From NCBI RefSeq assembly GCF_014650055.1, contig NZ_BMUF01000010.1, positions 301,754-365,753 of the forward strand: a DNA stretch of 64,000 bases, in the 5' to 3' direction. A program made the position numbers and the translations under genes. The notes under the pieces were generated by a model. It was not told the DNA's origin. It did no database searches and saw only the letters and a list, made by a program, of their open reading frames with translations. The DNA comes from Streptomyces malachitofuscus (GTDB taxonomy: Bacteria; Actinomycetota; Actinomycetes; Streptomycetales; Streptomycetaceae). This document shows, piece by piece, positions 31,788 to 40,959 of the stretch. Each line of letters opens with the position of its first letter. Position 1 is the stretch's first letter.

Positions 31788-34661
31788 CTAGTCGTCCAGC
31801 GCAGCCGCCAGTACCTCCGCCAGGTGCCGGCCCCGTACGCCCGCCAGTTGTTCCAGTTGTGTGCGGCAGGAGAAGCCGTCGGCGAGGACGACCGCGTCCT
31901 CCGGTGCGTCGCGTACCGACGGCAGGAGCCGGTCCTCCGCGCAGGCGGCCGAGACCTCGTAGTGGCCGTTCTCGAAGCCGAAGTTGCCGGCCAGGCCGCA
32001 GCAGCCGCCCGTCAGTTCGCCGGTGAGGCCCGCCGCCGCACGCAGTCGGCGGTCGGCGGCCTCGCCCAGTACCGCGTGCTGGTGGCAGTGGGTCTGGCCG
32101 GTGACCGAGCGGTTCAGGGACGGCGGGGTCCAGTCCGGGGCGTGCCGTTCCAGGGTTTCCGCGAAGGTGAGGACGCGGGCGGCCAGCCGCGCCGCGCGGG
32201 GGTCGTCGTGGAGGAGTTCCGGGGCGTCCGTGCGCAGGGCCGCCGCGCAGCTCGGTTCCAGGACGACCACGGGGATGTCCGTGTCCAGGACCGGTTCCAG
32301 CAGGTCAAGGGTGCGGCGCAGCACCGCGCGGGCGCGGTCCAGCTGGCCGGTGGAGATGTAGGTCAGGCCGCAGCAGACGCGGGCCCTGCGGGCCGTCAGC
32401 AGGGAGAGGGCCGAGCGGGAGCGGGCGTCGCCCACCGGGCGGCGGGACGGGTGCAGGGTCGGGGGCAGGGCCACGCGCAGGCCCGCCGCCTCGAGGACGC
32501 GTGCCGCCGCACGGCCCACGGACGGCGACAGGTGCTCCGTGAACGTGTCGGGCCAGAGGACGACCAGCTTGCCGTCGCCGCGCGGGGGCACGCGCCGGCC
32601 CCGCCACCAGCGCGTGAACGTCTCCCCCGCCACCCGGGGGATCTCCCGCTCCCCCGCGATCCCACCCAGTCGCTTGGCCACCCGGGCGAGCGGGCCGACG
32701 GAGGCCAGGGCGTTGAGCACGCCCGCCGTCCTCGTCCGCGCCACCAGGTTGAGCCACACCGGCAGCCACCCCATGGCGTAGTGGGCGGCCGGGCGGCGGC
32801 GGCCCTCGTAGTGGTGGTGGAGGAACTCCGCCTTGTACGTGGCCATGTCGACCTCGACCGGGCAGTCCGAGCGGCAGCCCTTGCAGGACAGGCACAGGTC
32901 CAGGGCGTCCCGCACCTCCGTGGAGCGCCAGCCGTCGGTCACCAGCTCGCCCGCGAGCATCTCGTGCAGCAGGCGGGCGCGCCCCCGCGTGGAGTGCTGT
33001 TCCTCGCCGGTCGCGCGGAACGACGGGCACATCACCGCCGGACCCGACACGGAGGCCGTACGGCACTTGGCCACGCCCACGCAGCGGCGCACGGCCGCCG
33101 AGAAGTCGCCGCCGTCGGCGGGGTAGCCGAAGGCGACGTCGACCGGTTCGCGCGGGAGGACGGAGAAGCGGAGACCGGCGTCCAGGGGGGCCGGGCGGAC
33201 CAGCATGCCCGGGTTGAGCAGGTCGTCGGGGTCCCAGACGGCCTTGACGCGCTCGAAGAGGGCGACCGTCTCCGGGCCGTACATGCGGGGCAGCAACTCG
33301 GCGCGGGCCTGTCCGTCGCCGTGCTCCCCGGAGAGCGAACCGCCGTGGGAGACGACCAGGTCGGCCAGCTCCTCCGAGAAGCGCCGGAAGCGGGCGACGC
33401 CCGGTTTGGTCAGCAGGTCGAAGTCGATGCGTACGTGGATGCAGCCGTCCCCGAAGTGCCCGTACGGCGTGCCCCGCAGCCCGTGGTCGGCCAGCAGCCC
33501 CCGGAAGTCGCGCAGGTACGCGCCCAACCGGGCCGGCGGCACCGCGCAGTCCTCCCAGCCGGGCCAGGCCTCCGTTCCGTCCGGCATCCTCGTCGCCGTA
33601 CCGCTCGCGTCCTCGCGGATCCGCCACAGGGCGCGTTGCCGCGCGGGGTCGGTGACGATCAGGGAGTCCACGACGTCCGCCGCGCGGACGATGGTCTCCG
33701 CACGCGCGCGTGCCTCCGCCCCGGTGTCGCCGCCGGTCTCCACGAACAGCCAGGCGCCGCCGCGCGGGAGGCCCCCGGCGGACGGGGCGGGCACCAGGTC
33801 CGCCGCCATGCCCTCCACGGTCAGCGGGCCGTGCTCCAGCAGTCCCGCGGCCGCCTCCGCCGCCCCGCTCTCGTCCGCGTACGCCAGCACGGCGAGCGCA
33901 CGCGCGCGGGGGGCGCGTACGAGGTCCACCACCGCTTCCGTGAGCACGCCCAGTGTGCCCTCCGAGCCGCAGAAGGAGCGCGCGACATCGGCGCCGTTCT
34001 CGGGCAGCAGCGCGTCCACCGCGTAGCCGGAGATCCGGCGGGGGAGGTCGGGGAAGCCCGTGCGAAGGCGGGCCAGTTCGCCGTCGACGAGGTCGCGCAG
34101 GCCCGCCGGTGCGCCCGCCCACGCCCGCGCCGGGCGCAACCGGTCCCCGCGCGGGGTGACGACCGACAGTTCGCGCACACTGTCGGCGGTCGTGCCCCAG
34201 GCGACCGAGTGGGAGCCGCAGGAGTTGTTGCCGATCATGCCGCCGAGGGTGCAGCGGCTGTGGGTGGAGGGGTCAGGTCCGAAGCGCAGGCCGTGCGGGG
34301 CGGCGGCCTCCTGGAGCCGGTCGAGGACCAGACCCGGCTGGACCACGGCCGTGCGTGCTTCCGGATCGAGGGACAGCAGACGGTTCATGTGCCGTGTGAA
34401 GTCGAGCACCACGCCCGTGCCGGTCGCCTGCCCCGCGATCGAGGTACCGCCGCCGCGCGGCACCACGGGAACGCCGTGCGCCCTGCACACCGACAGCACC
34501 GCCGCCACGTCGTCGGTGTCTCGTGGGGCCACCACGCCGAGCGGCACCCGGCGGTAGTTCGAGGCGTCCATCGTGGTCAGCGCACGCGCGGTCGTGCCGA
34601 AGTCGACCTCGCCGCGCACGGCGGCCCGCAGTGCGGCCGGCAGTTCCCGGTGATCCGTCAT
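31788..34661 (-). CDS. FAD-linked oxidase/Fe-S fusion (DLD2/glycolate-oxidase GlcD-GlcF type)
   Basis: A 957-residue flavoprotein fused to an iron-sulfur domain. The N-terminal FAD_binding_4 domain has VPVVPRGGGTSIAGQATGTG and GGMIGNNSCGSHSVAWGTTA, followed by the C-terminal FAD-oxidase cap (YGHFGDGCIHVRIDF, SLSGEHGDGQARAELLPRMY). The second half carries two Fe-S motifs: CVGVAKCRT with a downstream CPSFRA, and CLSCKGCRSDCPVEV. CCG-type domains end it (CCGLTYISTGQ, GGCCGLAGNFGFENG). It would oxidise a 2-hydroxyacid such as D-lactate or glycolate. It is divergent from the conservon with a palindrome between. ATG 34661 follows TGAGGA. Confidence 0.92.
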   Translation of the reverse strand: MTDHRELPAALRAAVRGEVDFGTTARALTTMDASNYRRVPLGVVAPRDTDDVAAVLSVCRAHGVPVVPRGGGTSIAGQATGTGVVLDFTRHMNRLLSLDPEARTAVVQPGLVLDRLQEAAAPHGLRFGPDPSTHSRCTLGGMIGNNSCGSHSVAWGTTADSVRELSVVTPRGDRLRPARAWAGAPAGLRDLVDGELARLRTGFPDLPRRISGYAVDALLPENGADVARSFCGSEGTLGVLTEAVVDLVRAPRARALAVLAYADESGAAEAAAGLLEHGPLTVEGMAADLVPAPSAGGLPRGGAWLFVETGGDTGAEARARAETIVRAADVVDSLIVTDPARQRALWRIREDASGTATRMPDGTEAWPGWEDCAVPPARLGAYLRDFRGLLADHGLRGTPYGHFGDGCIHVRIDFDLLTKPGVARFRRFSEELADLVVSHGGSLSGEHGDGQARAELLPRMYGPETVALFERVKAVWDPDDLLNPGMLVRPAPLDAGLRFSVLPREPVDVAFGYPADGGDFSAAVRRCVGVAKCRTASVSGPAVMCPSFRATGEEQHSTRGRARLLHEMLAGELVTDGWRSTEVRDALDLCLSCKGCRSDCPVEVDMATYKAEFLHHHYEGRRRPAAHYAMGWLPVWLNLVARTRTAGVLNALASVGPLARVAKRLGGIAGEREIPRVAGETFTRWWRGRRVPPRGDGKLVVLWPDTFTEHLSPSVGRAAARVLEAAGLRVALPPTLHPSRRPVGDARSRSALSLLTARRARVCCGLTYISTGQLDRARAVLRRTLDLLEPVLDTDIPVVVLEPSCAAALRTDAPELLHDDPRAARLAARVLTFAETLERHAPDWTPPSLNRSVTGQTHCHQHAVLGEAADRRLRAAAGLTGELTGGCCGLAGNFGFENGHYEVSAACAEDRLLPSVRDAPEDAVVLADGFSCRTQLEQLAGVRGRHLAEVLAAALDD

Positions 34662-34738
34662 GTCCTCAGGATGCCTCCGCGGGGCCGGGCGCCGGAGACG
34701 GCGCACACGGCCCGCAGTACCCCGGCCGCCCCGGGAAA

Positions 34739-34754
34739 CTCGGTATTTACCGAG
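34739..34754. promoter_or_regulatory. palindrome in the divergent FAD-oxidase/conservon region
   Basis: CTCGGTA-TT-TACCGAG is a perfect 7-2-7 inverted repeat. It lies between the divergent oxidase and cvnA-like genes, 78 bases from the oxidase start and upstream of a possible -10, TATAGT (34795-34800), facing cvnA. It could be an operator for either gene. Confidence 0.45.
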
Positions 34755-34949
34755 AACGCAAGCTGAATCTTCCCAAGGCGATCACGAACTCTCATATAGT
34801 GACCGCGAGTTGCGCGCAGTTGTCGGACCTCGTTCGAGAAGCGACCCCAGAATCAGGTCCGGCGTCCCATGGAACCCGCCCGAGGGCCGCGCAGCCACGA
34901 CGGCGCACGCCCGCGGACCGACCGAGGACCCGACCGAGGACCCTGATTG

Positions 34950-37013
34950 ATGACCTCCCCCCTGCTCCCCGGCGACCGCCCCACCCCCCGCAGCCTGCTG
35001 CCCGTCCCCCTGCTCACCGCCGTACTCGGCGCACTGGCCGTGCTCGCCGCCGCCCTCCTCGTCCCGGACGCCGCGACCGGCGCCGTGGCGGTGACCGGAG
35101 CGGTCGCCGCCGCGCTGCTGTGCGCGGCCGCCGCCCTGGCCACGCACGCCGTCCTGTCCGCACGTGCGGCACGGGCGCGGCTGGAGGCCGTCACCGAGGA
35201 CGTCGGCCGCCTGCTCCAGGAACGGTCCCGGCTGACGGAGGAGTCCCGTCGGCAGCACGAACGGCTCACCGGCGAACTCACCCGTGAGCGCGCCCGGTTG
35301 TCCGCCGAGTTGGACCACGAGCGCACCCACCTCGCCGAGACCCTGGCCGCGGAGCGCGACCGCCTCACCGAGCAACACGCCCTTGCCACCGCCCGGTTGA
35401 CGCAGGAGCACGCGGACGAGCAGTCCCGGCTCGCCGACGAGCACGCCGCCGAACTCGCGCGCACCGCCGAACGGTACGAAGGGGAACTGCGCCGCCTGGC
35501 CGACGAACACACCGCCGACGTCACACGGTTGACCCGGGAGTACGCCGAGGAGCGCGACCGGCTGGGCGCCGAGCGCGACCGCCTCGCGCAGGACCAGGTC
35601 CGGCTCACCGGGGAGAACAAGCGGCTCGCCGCCAAGCTGCGCGAGGCCAACGGCGCCCGCGCCGCCGCCCTCTCCGCGACCGCCAACGCGGCCGGGCGGA
35701 TGCAGGCGCTGTCCACCGGCATGCTCGCCGACCTGCGCGCGATGGAGGAGAAGCACCACGACGAGGAGGTCCTCGCCGACCTGCTCCACCTCGACCACCG
35801 CACCGCGCAGGCGGGCAGGCTCGCCGACTCCGTCGCCGTCCTCACCGGCGCCCGCTCCGGCCGCCGCTGGGCCAGGCCCATCGCCATGGAGTCGATCCTG
35901 CGCGGCGCCATGGGCCGGATCAGCGGCTACCAGCGGGTCCGGGTCCACTCCGCCAGCGACGCGGCGGTCGCGGGCCACGCCGCCGAGGGCGTGATGCACG
36001 CGCTCGCCGAACTCCTCGACAACGCCGCGAACTTCTCACCGCCGACCGCCGAGGTCCACGTGTACGTCGAGGAGGTCCCGGCCGGGGTCATCGTGTCCGT
36101 CGAGGACAGCGGGCTCGTCATGGGCGAGGCGCAGCTGCGCCGCGCCGAACGCGCCGTCTCCGGGGAGTCCGCCGAGCTGGGGGGCCTGACCGGCACCCGC
36201 CTCGGTCTCGCGGTGGTCGGCAGGCTGGCCCGGCGGTACGGGCTCCGGGTCTCGTACCGTCCCTCGGCCCGCGGCGGCACGGGGGTCCTGGTGCTCGTCC
36301 CGCAGGACATCCTCGTCCCGCCGGACGCACCGCCGACGCCCTCGGTGCCGGGCACCGCGACGACCGCCGGCGCAGCCACGCCGGCGTCCCACGCGACCGC
36401 GCCGGCGCAGACACCCCCGGCCGCCCCGGAGAGCCCGGCGGACACGGACGACCGGCCCGACACCGGCCCGACCCCCACCCCCGGCCGGCCCGAACCGGAG
36501 ACCGGCCACGCCACCGCGCACGACGACAGGGACGGCGACGGCAGCGGCACCACCCGTGGCGCCGCGCCCGCCGACCCTCCGGCGCACCGTGAGAACACCC
36601 GCCCCGCCCCCTCCTACGCCGCCGCCCGCGCCGGAGCCGACCTCGACCCCGACCCGGTCCCGACCCACGAGTCCCCGTCCCCCGGATCCGCGCCCGCGCC
36701 GCCGCTGGTACTGCCCCGTCGGCGCCGCGGCCGGACCCTCGCCGAGGCCGAACGCACGCGTGCGGGCGCCGGCCCCGCCCCCGCATCCCGGCCCGCTCCC
36801 ACGGCCGAGGAGACGCGAGCCCGCACCGCCCGCTTCAGCAGCTTCCGCCAGGCCGTGCGCGCCCCCACCTCGGACGACACGGCCGACCCTGACTCCGGCG
36901 CCTCCGCGGACACGCCGGACGTCGCGGGCGCGGGCGACACCGACACCACCCCCGACCCGACCCCCGAAGCACAGCCCACTCCCGCGACCCCGGAAGGCGA
37001 CACGACCTCATGA
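34950..37013 (+). CDS. CvnA-like membrane histidine-kinase-type ATP-binding protein (conservon)
   Basis: A 687-residue sensor. Two hydrophobic helices lie at about residues 18-70 (LTAVLGALAVLAAALLV; AVTGAVAAALLCAAAALA), followed by a long coiled coil (about 75-235) rich in repeated Arg/Leu/Glu heptads. A dimerisation-like segment contains the DHR of LLHLDHRTAQAG. The GHKL ATPase is recognisable from ELLDNAANFSPPTAEVHVYV (N box), VEDSGLVMGEAQLRRAE (G1) and GTRLGLAVVGRLARRYG (G2). A ~240-residue Pro/Ala-rich disordered tail follows. In conservons CvnA is the membrane partner of CvnB-D. ATG 34950 follows CGAGGA. Confidence 0.9.
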   Translation: MTSPLLPGDRPTPRSLLPVPLLTAVLGALAVLAAALLVPDAATGAVAVTGAVAAALLCAAAALATHAVLSARAARARLEAVTEDVGRLLQERSRLTEESRRQHERLTGELTRERARLSAELDHERTHLAETLAAERDRLTEQHALATARLTQEHADEQSRLADEHAAELARTAERYEGELRRLADEHTADVTRLTREYAEERDRLGAERDRLAQDQVRLTGENKRLAAKLREANGARAAALSATANAAGRMQALSTGMLADLRAMEEKHHDEEVLADLLHLDHRTAQAGRLADSVAVLTGARSGRRWARPIAMESILRGAMGRISGYQRVRVHSASDAAVAGHAAEGVMHALAELLDNAANFSPPTAEVHVYVEEVPAGVIVSVEDSGLVMGEAQLRRAERAVSGESAELGGLTGTRLGLAVVGRLARRYGLRVSYRPSARGGTGVLVLVPQDILVPPDAPPTPSVPGTATTAGAATPASHATAPAQTPPAAPESPADTDDRPDTGPTPTPGRPEPETGHATAHDDRDGDGSGTTRGAAPADPPAHRENTRPAPSYAAARAGADLDPDPVPTHESPSPGSAPAPPLVLPRRRRGRTLAEAERTRAGAGPAPASRPAPTAEETRARTARFSSFRQAVRAPTSDDTADPDSGASADTPDVAGAGDTDTTPDPTPEAQPTPATPEGDTTS

Positions 37014-37417
37014 CCGGCACGACCACCGCCGACGAGAAGCTCACCTGGCTGCTGGAGGGCCTGTTGGAGCGCACGCCGGGCGCGCGGCACGCGCTCGTGC
37101 TGTCCCGTGACGGGCTGAAACTGTGCCGCACCCCGGAGCTCTCCGCCGACCAGGCCGACCAGCTCGCCGCGATCGCCGCCGGCATCCAGTCGCTGTCGCA
37201 CGGCGCCTCCGTCGAGTTCGGCGACGGCAGCGGCGGGGTGCGCTCGGCGATGACCGAGTTCTACGGGGGCGTGCTGTTCATCGTGGAGGCCGGTCAGGGC
37301 GCGCACCTGGCCGTGGTCACCACCGAGGACGCGGACGCCGGACTCATCGGTCACAACATGAGCGAACTCGTGGAACAGCTCGGCGAGCACCTGACCGCCC
37401 TGCCGCGCACCTCATGA
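37010..37417 (+). CDS. roadblock/LC7 domain protein, CvnB-like
   Basis: A 135-residue roadblock/LC7 protein: KLTWLLEGLLERTPGARHAL, then VLSRDGLKLCRTPELSADQA, then GGVLFIVEAGQGAHLAVVTT. This domain binds or regulates small GTPases; in conservons CvnB links the sensor (CvnA) to the GTPase (CvnD). ATG 37010 overlaps the cvnA stop (ATGA) and its own stop overlaps the next start, so CvnA-B-C are translationally coupled. Confidence 0.95.
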   Translation: MTGTTTADEKLTWLLEGLLERTPGARHALVLSRDGLKLCRTPELSADQADQLAAIAAGIQSLSHGASVEFGDGSGGVRSAMTEFYGGVLFIVEAGQGAHLAVVTTEDADAGLIGHNMSELVEQLGEHLTALPRTS

Positions 37418-37761
37418 GCAGGCCCGGCAGGGACGACGCCCCGGACCGGCTGTACACCCTCACCGGGGGGCGCAGCCGGTCCGGGCCCGACAACCCCTTC
37501 GACCTGGTGACCCTCGTCGTCGCCGAATGCGATCCGGTGCCGGGCATGCAGTCCGAGCACACGGCGATCCTGCGGCTGACCGAGCGCCCCACGGCGGTCG
37601 TGGAGATCGCGGCCGAGCTGAAACTGCCCGTCAGCATCACGCGGATCCTGCTCTCCGACCTTCTCGCGGCGGGCCGGGTCAGCGCCCGTCACCCCCGCAA
37701 GGCCGCCGTTCCCGACCCCGACATCCTGGAGCAGGTGCTCGTTGGACTCCGCAACCTCTGA
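37414..37761 (+). CDS. DUF742 protein, CvnC-like
   Basis: A 115-residue DUF742 protein. It begins MSRPGRDDAPDRLYTLTGGR and contains the conserved PFDLVTLVVAEC and ILRLTERPTAVVEIAAELKL, then a winged-helix-like VSITRILLSDLLAAGRVSA. It is the third conservon component and probably interacts with CvnB or CvnD. It shares an ATGA overlap with the upstream gene and overlaps the GTPase start by 20 bases. Confidence 0.95.
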   Translation: MSRPGRDDAPDRLYTLTGGRSRSGPDNPFDLVTLVVAECDPVPGMQSEHTAILRLTERPTAVVEIAAELKLPVSITRILLSDLLAAGRVSARHPRKAAVPDPDILEQVLVGLRNL

Positions 37762-38377
37762 GACGCGCCCCGCGGCCGAGACCCGTACGCCGCTCGGCGC
37801 GTCGGCCGACAACGGCCTGAAGATCGTGGTCGTGGGCGGCTTCGGCGCCGGCAAGACGACGATGGTCCGCTCGGTCAGCGAGATCCGTCCCCTCAACACC
37901 GAGGAGACGATGACCCAGGCCGGCGAGGCCGTCGACGACATCAGCGGCGTGCGCGGAAAGACCGCGACCACCGTCGCCTTCGACTTCGGCCGCATCACCC
38001 TCGACAGCCGCAACGTGCTGTACCTGTTCGGCGCTCCCGGTCAGGAACGCTTCTGGTTCCTGTGGGACCGGCTGTTCTCCGGGACGCTCGGCGCGGTCGT
38101 GCTGGTCGACACCCGGCGCATCGACGACTCCTGGTACGCCATCGACCGGCTGGAGAAGCACGGCACGCCGTTCATCGTGGCCTGCAACGACTTCGGCGGT
38201 CCCACCTTCACTCCCCAGCAGATCCGCGAGGCCCTCGACCTCGACCCCCATGTACCGCTGGTGAACTGCGACGCGCGCTCCCGGGAGTCCAGCAAGATCG
38301 TGCTGATCACCCTGGTCGAGCACATCCGGAGCCTGTACGCCGATCCGGCCCGAGCCTCCCGTCAGGAGCTGGTGTGA
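37742..38377 (+). CDS. small GTPase, CvnD-like (conservon G protein)
   Basis: A 211-residue ATP/GTP-binding protein. Walker A is VVGGFGAGKTTMVRSVSEI (about residues 31-49), the switch-II-like segment is FGAPGQERFWFLWDRLF, and an N-D form of the base-recognition motif is in FIVACNDFGGPTF. It is the GTPase of the conservon, whose state the CvnA-B complex is thought to control. The start is TTG 37742 within the cvnC 3' end, with GGAGCAGG upstream. It shares four bases with the P450 gene that follows (GTGA). Confidence 0.93.
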   Translation: MDSATSETRPAAETRTPLGASADNGLKIVVVGGFGAGKTTMVRSVSEIRPLNTEETMTQAGEAVDDISGVRGKTATTVAFDFGRITLDSRNVLYLFGAPGQERFWFLWDRLFSGTLGAVVLVDTRRIDDSWYAIDRLEKHGTPFIVACNDFGGPTFTPQQIREALDLDPHVPLVNCDARSRESSKIVLITLVEHIRSLYADPARASRQELV

Positions 38378-39609
38378 GTCCCGCCTCCCTGCCCAACGCC
38401 GTCCGCTTCCAGGGGTCCCTGCTCCAGGACGACCCGGCCCGGGTGTACCGCGAGATGCGGCGCGAGCACGGCAGCGTCGTGCCGGTGGTGCTCGACGGCG
38501 ACGCACCGGCCTGGCTGGTGCTCGGCTACCGCGAGCTGCACCAGATCACCGGCGACCCGGTGCTGTTCAGCCGCGACTCCGAGCTGTGGAACCAGTGGGA
38601 GAACATCCCCAACGACTGGCCGCTGCTGCCGATGATCGGCCGCAGGCAGCCGTCGATCCTGTACACCGTCGGTGAGCGGCACCGCGAGCGGGCCGGGATG
38701 CTGGTGAACGCGCTGGAGGCGGTCGACCCCTACGAACTACGCGGCTACGCCGAGAGGTTCGCGGACGAACTGATCGACGCCATCTGCCCCAGGGGGAGCG
38801 CCGACATCATCGGCGAGTACGCGATGCTGCTGCCGGTGCGGGTGCTGGCCCGGCTCTACGGCTTCCCCGACGAGGCGGGCCCGGCCCTGGTCACCGCCCT
38901 CAACGACATGATCGACGGGCGGGAGCGGGCCCTCGCGGGCCAGACCCATCTGTTCACGTCGATGACGGACCTGGTGGCCGAGCGGAAGAAGGAGCCGGCC
39001 GAGGACGTCGCGTCCCGGATGCTCGCGGACGCCTCGGGGTTCACCGAGGAGGAGATCGTCCAGGACCTGATGGTGATGATGGCGGCCGGGCACCAGCCGA
39101 CCGCCGACTGGATGGGCAACTCGCTGCATCTGATGCTCACCGACGGCCGGTTCGCCGCCTCCCTGTTCGGCGGCCGCAACAGCATCGCCGAGGCGATGAA
39201 CGAGGTGCTGTGGGAGGACACCCCGACCCAGAACGTGGCCGCCCGCTGGGCGTCCCGCGACACCCAGCTCGGCGGGCGCCGCATCCGCGGCGGGGACATG
39301 CTGCTCCTCGGCCTCCAGGGCGCCAACTCCGATCCCCAGGTGCGCACCGACGGTTCGGCGCTGACCGGCGGCAACAGCGCCCACTTCTCGTTCGGTCACG
39401 GGGAGCACCGCTGCCCGTTCCCGGCGCAGGAGATCGCCGAGGTGATCGCGCGGACCGGCATCGAGGTCGTCCTGGACCGGCTGCCGGACATCGACCTCGC
39501 GGTGCCGGCGGCGAGCCTCACCCGCCGCCCCTCGCCGTGGCTGCGCGGGCTGTCCGAGCTCCCGGTCACCTTCACTCCCACTCCCGCCCTTGGAGGCACG
39601 CTCGCATGA
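38374..39609 (+). CDS. cytochrome P450, CYP157-like, lacking the EXXR arginine
   Basis: A 411-residue P450. The haem loop FSFGHGEHRCPFPAQ supplies the thiolate Cys347, but with Pro in place of the conserved Gly after Cys. The I-helix is MAAGHQPTADWMG (about residue 237). In the K-helix the expected EXXR reads EVLW (residues 277-280), so the arginine is a tryptophan. This missing arginine is a known trait of the CYP157 family, which in Streptomyces is encoded in conservons next to CYP154; the pairing here fits. Redox activity and substrate are uncertain. GTG 38374. Confidence 0.92.
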   Translation: MSPASLPNAVRFQGSLLQDDPARVYREMRREHGSVVPVVLDGDAPAWLVLGYRELHQITGDPVLFSRDSELWNQWENIPNDWPLLPMIGRRQPSILYTVGERHRERAGMLVNALEAVDPYELRGYAERFADELIDAICPRGSADIIGEYAMLLPVRVLARLYGFPDEAGPALVTALNDMIDGRERALAGQTHLFTSMTDLVAERKKEPAEDVASRMLADASGFTEEEIVQDLMVMMAAGHQPTADWMGNSLHLMLTDGRFAASLFGGRNSIAEAMNEVLWEDTPTQNVAARWASRDTQLGGRRIRGGDMLLLGLQGANSDPQVRTDGSALTGGNSAHFSFGHGEHRCPFPAQEIAEVIARTGIEVVLDRLPDIDLAVPAASLTRRPSPWLRGLSELPVTFTPTPALGGTLA

Positions 39610-40856
39610 CGGCTGGTACGGACACCACGACGACGGGCACCGAACAGACCCGTATCCCTCTCGACCCCTTCGTCTCCGACCTGGACGCGGAGAGCGCGGC
39701 GCTGCGGGCGGCGGGGCCGCTGGCCGCCGTGACCCTGCCGGGCGGCGTACCGGTGTGGGCGGTCACGCACCACGCCGAGGCGAAGAAGCTGCTCACCGAC
39801 CCGCGGCTGGTGAAGGACATCAACGTCTGGGGTGCCTGGCAGCGCGGCGAGATAGCTCCCGACTGGCCGCTGATCGGGCTGGCCAACCCGCCCCGCTCCA
39901 TGCTCACCGTGGACGGCGCCGACCACCGCCGGCTGCGCACGCTGGTCGCGCAGGCGCTCACGCCCCGCCGGGTGGAGCGGATGCGGGAGCGGATCACGGA
40001 GCTGACCGAGGGCCTGCTGGACCAGGTGGCCGCGCAGCCCGGTGACACGCTCGACCTGAAGGCGGTGTTCGCCTACCCGCTGCCGATGTACGTCATCGCC
40101 GATCTGATGGGTCTCGCGGAGGAGCGGCTGCCGCGGCTGAAGGAGCTGTTCGAGAAGTTCTTCTCCACGCAGACCCCGCCGGAGGAGGTCGTCGCGACGC
40201 TGACCGAGCTGGCCGGGATCATGGCCGAGACGGTCGCGAACAAGCGTGAGAACCCGGGCGACGACCTGACCTCCGCGCTCATCCAGGCGTCGGAGAACGG
40301 CGACAGCCTCACCGACGAGGAGATCGTCGCCACGCTCCAGCTGATGGTGGCGGCCGGTCACGAGACGACGATCTCCCTCATCGTCAACGCGGTGGTGAAC
40401 CTCTCCACCCACCCGGAGCAGCGGGAGATGGTGCTCTCCGGCAAGGCGGACTGGTCGGCGGTGGTCGAGGAGACGCTGCGCCACTCGACGCCGACGTCCC
40501 ATGTGCTGATCCGGTTCGCGACGGAGGACGTGCCGGTCGGGGACAAGGTCCTGCCGGCCGGGGACGCGCTGATCGTGTCGTACGCCGCGATCGGCCGGGA
40601 CGAGAAGGCGCACGGCCCCACGGCCGGCGAGTTCGACATCACCCGGGAGAGCGCCAACCGGCACATCTCCTTCGGTCACGGCCCGCATGTGTGCCCCGGC
40701 GCGGCGCTGTCCCGCCTGGAGGCCGGTGTGGCGCTCCCGGCGCTGTACGCCCGCTTCCCGCGGCTCGACCTGGCGGTTCCGGCGAGCGAGCTGCGCAACA
40801 AGCCGGTGGTCACCCAGAACGACCTGTTCGAGCTGCCGGTGACGCTCGGCGGGTGA
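39606..40856 (+). CDS. cytochrome P450, CYP154-like
   Basis: A 416-residue class I-type P450. Motifs are complete: I-helix MVAAGHETTISLIVNAVVN, K-helix EETLRHSTPT (ExxR), haem loop ISFGHGPHVCPGAALSRLE with Cys363. It is the last gene of the conservon operon and overlaps the CYP157-like stop (ATGA). CYP154 enzymes hydroxylate varied substrates such as macrolides or steroids in vitro; the native substrate here cannot be read from sequence. The G-protein-like conservon may control its expression or activity. Confidence 0.94.
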   Translation: MTAGTDTTTTGTEQTRIPLDPFVSDLDAESAALRAAGPLAAVTLPGGVPVWAVTHHAEAKKLLTDPRLVKDINVWGAWQRGEIAPDWPLIGLANPPRSMLTVDGADHRRLRTLVAQALTPRRVERMRERITELTEGLLDQVAAQPGDTLDLKAVFAYPLPMYVIADLMGLAEERLPRLKELFEKFFSTQTPPEEVVATLTELAGIMAETVANKRENPGDDLTSALIQASENGDSLTDEEIVATLQLMVAAGHETTISLIVNAVVNLSTHPEQREMVLSGKADWSAVVEETLRHSTPTSHVLIRFATEDVPVGDKVLPAGDALIVSYAAIGRDEKAHGPTAGEFDITRESANRHISFGHGPHVCPGAALSRLEAGVALPALYARFPRLDLAVPASELRNKPVVTQNDLFELPVTLGG

Positions 40857-40863
40857 GCGGCGC

Positions 40864-40902
40864 GGGTGGTGGACGGGCCTCCCCCCGGCCCGTCCACCAC
40901 CC
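40864..40902 (+). terminator. 16-bp stem after the conservon operon
   Basis: Bases 40864-40879 pair perfectly with 40887-40902 (16 bp) around a seven-base C-rich loop. It starts eight bases after the CYP154-like stop and before serC, so it should end the conservon transcript. Confidence 0.8.
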
Positions 40903-40959
40903 GTCTCAGCGGACGGACGATGTTTCGCCGGGGTTTCCCTCAGCCGCTAGGCTCCGTTC

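Noticed and set aside
31219..34661. An integrated conjugative element boundary (att, integrase) around the GntR cassette
   Set aside because: No integrase, relaxase, tRNA gene or direct-repeat att pair is visible nearby.
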